A DNA stretch of 64,000 nucleotides from Terriglobus roseus (GTDB taxonomy: Bacteria; Acidobacteriota; Terriglobia; Terriglobales; Acidobacteriaceae): the NCBI RefSeq assembly GCF_900105625.1, contig NZ_FNSD01000001.1, positions 2,418,001 to 2,482,000 on the forward strand, in the 5' to 3' direction. Below the pieces are notes generated by a model. It was not told the DNA's origin, made no database searches, and saw only the letters and a program-made list of their open reading frames with translations. Positions 62,839-64,000 of the stretch are shown piece after piece. Both the position numbers and the translations under genes were made by a program. The number at the start of each line of letters is the position of its first letter. Positions within the stretch are counted from its first letter, which is position 1.

Positions 62839-64000
62839 ATGGCATTGGATCGTACGAAAGTCCAGCAGGCAATCGAAGCTGGCAATGGCATTCTCAAGCT
62901 TGCTCCCTCCTGGGTTCCGCGCTCCTTCATGATCCCGGGACGCCGGCTGAAGCTTCATCCCGATGACATCTACGCTTTTGGCGGGTCGCGCGGCGGCATC
63001 AACGAACGCTGGTTCTCTTCGACCACCAAGGCCGCAAACGGCCCGGACACCACGGAGTTCGAAGGCCTCTCCTTCGTCGTCACAACCAACGGAGAAAAGT
63101 TCCTGCTGAAGGATGCCGTCGAAGTGGCCGGCGACCTGCTGCTGAGCAAGGAAGTCTTTGATCGCGAGCAGGGCTGGAATATCCTCTGCAAGTTCTTCGA
63201 CAACGAAGGCCCCATTCCGCACCACATGCACCAGAACGACGAGCATGCATCCGCGGTCGGCTTCAAGGGCAAGCCGGAGGCATACTACTTCCCGCCGCAG
63301 TACAACCAGACCTTTAATAACTTCCCCTTCACCTTCATGGGCCTGACGCCCGGCACCACGAAGGAACAGATTCGCGCATGCCTCGAGAAGTGGGAGCAGG
63401 GCGACAACGGCATCACCTTCCTGACCAGCGCCTATCGCCTGGAGCCGGGCGCCGGCTGGCAGATCAACCCCGGCATCCTGCATGCACCGGGCTCGCTCTG
63501 CACCTATGAGCCACAGGTAAACTCCGATGTCTTCGGCATGTTCCAGTCGGAGGTCGAAGGCCGCATCGTGCCGTGGGAACTGCTGGTCAAGGACGTACCC
63601 GAAGGCAAGAAGCACGACATCGACTACATCATCTCCATGCTCGACTGGGACGCGAACCTCGATCCCAACTTCGCCGAGAACAACAAGGTTTTCCCCATCG
63701 TTGCCAGCAGCGGCGAAGGCTATGAAGAGAAGTGGATCGTCTACGGTACGAAGTTCTACTCTGCAAAAGAGCTGACCGTGAAGCCGGGCGCAACCGTCAC
63801 CATCAAGGACGCGGAAGCCTACGGCCTCATCGTCGTGCAGGGTTACGGCGACTTCGGCGGTACACCTGTCTCAACACCCAGCATGATCCGCTTCGGCGAC
63901 CTGACAGAGGACGAACTCTTCGTCACAGCCGCGGCCGCGCAGAAGGGTGTCGTCATCAAGAACCCCAGCACGACCGATCCACTGGTTATCCTGAAGCACT
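62839..64000 (+). CDS. ManA/cupin-type sugar-phosphate isomerase-like protein (cut by window end)
   Basis: A cupin-fold protein resembling class I mannose-6-phosphate isomerase. Metal-ligand motifs are visible as HHMHQNDEHASAVGFKG, where histidines and a glutamate bind metal. It also has WQINPGILHAPGSL. The frame is open at base 64000, so at least 387 residues are present and the C-terminus is unseen. AAGAGGACGG precedes the ATG. It differs enough from ManA to make substrate uncertain. Its promoter and palindrome suggest regulated expression. Confidence 0.85.
   Translation, partial: MALDRTKVQQAIEAGNGILKLAPSWVPRSFMIPGRRLKLHPDDIYAFGGSRGGINERWFSSTTKAANGPDTTEFEGLSFVVTTNGEKFLLKDAVEVAGDLLLSKEVFDREQGWNILCKFFDNEGPIPHHMHQNDEHASAVGFKGKPEAYYFPPQYNQTFNNFPFTFMGLTPGTTKEQIRACLEKWEQGDNGITFLTSAYRLEPGAGWQINPGILHAPGSLCTYEPQVNSDVFGMFQSEVEGRIVPWELLVKDVPEGKKHDIDYIISMLDWDANLDPNFAENNKVFPIVASSGEGYEEKWIVYGTKFYSAKELTVKPGATVTIKDAEAYGLIVVQGYGDFGGTPVSTPSMIRFGDLTEDELFVTAAAAQKGVVIKNPSTTDPLVILKH

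Noticed and set aside
62584-63615. Upstream extension of the HAD phosphatase frame
   Set aside because: The HAD motif I begins just after 62583. The extension is antisense to the cupin gene and crosses its promoter.
1-64000. tRNA, rRNA, or IS transposase genes
   Set aside because: No cloverleaf, rRNA-like conserved sequence, or transposase motif was seen in the intergenic regions or open frames.

Overview
The window is a GC-rich bacterial chromosome segment that looks like Acidobacteriota, class Terriglobia (Terriglobus, Granulicella or Edaphobacter-like). The reasons are two very large Oar-like TonB-dependent receptors with N-terminal carboxypeptidase-regulatory-like domains, a stand-alone DUF2235 lipase-like gene, a GH67-type secreted protein, and dispersed intergenic palindromes of a kind I associate with that group. 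Genus placement is inference. No rRNA or tRNA gene was seen.

Layout. 1-9.5 kb: the end of a TonB receptor gene, rlmH, cobO, and then a compact minus-strand stressosome operon. Its order is rsbR, rsbS, rsbT, a HATPase-PP2C fusion, a HATPase plus hybrid histidine kinase with two receivers, and a receiver-PAS-histidine kinase. 9.7-19.4 kb: M28 peptidase, MauG-like dihaem cytochrome, aminotransferase, hydrolase, MarR regulator, YCII-like protein, UBP zinc finger, DUF2235 protein and mutS2. 19.7-28.5 kb: a second TonB receptor, hemB, a membrane PAS-GGDEF-EAL protein and lpdA. 28.6-36.9 kb: DUF1684 lipoprotein, lipB and a three-lipoyl-domain E2 (with lpdA, a lipoate and 2-oxoacid dehydrogenase neighbourhood), a DUF4239 membrane protein, a very acidic small protein, a YegD-type Hsp70 and purEK.

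36.9-54.5 kb: a minus-strand phage-derived cassette between purE and mltG. In transcription order it holds a zinc-ribbon protein, a sigma-region-4-like protein, a possible small terminase, two Sec-signal-bearing fibre-like proteins, the large terminase, a HipA-like kinase with a DUF3037 partner, portal, protease, a small coiled protein, major capsid protein, connectors, tail-like proteins and two small proteins. I see no integrase, repressor, replication gene, tape measure or endolysin. Its gaps hold terminator hairpins, RBS-occluding hairpins and host-type dispersed repeats, so it looks resident and possibly domesticated. The embedded kinase pair and secreted pair are the most novel-looking content.

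55.1-64 kb: mltG, a lipoprotein, a Crp-type regulator, a membrane protein, a GH67-family protein that seems to have lost its catalytic core, a sugar transferase, a HAD phosphatase and a truncated ManA-like cupin gene.
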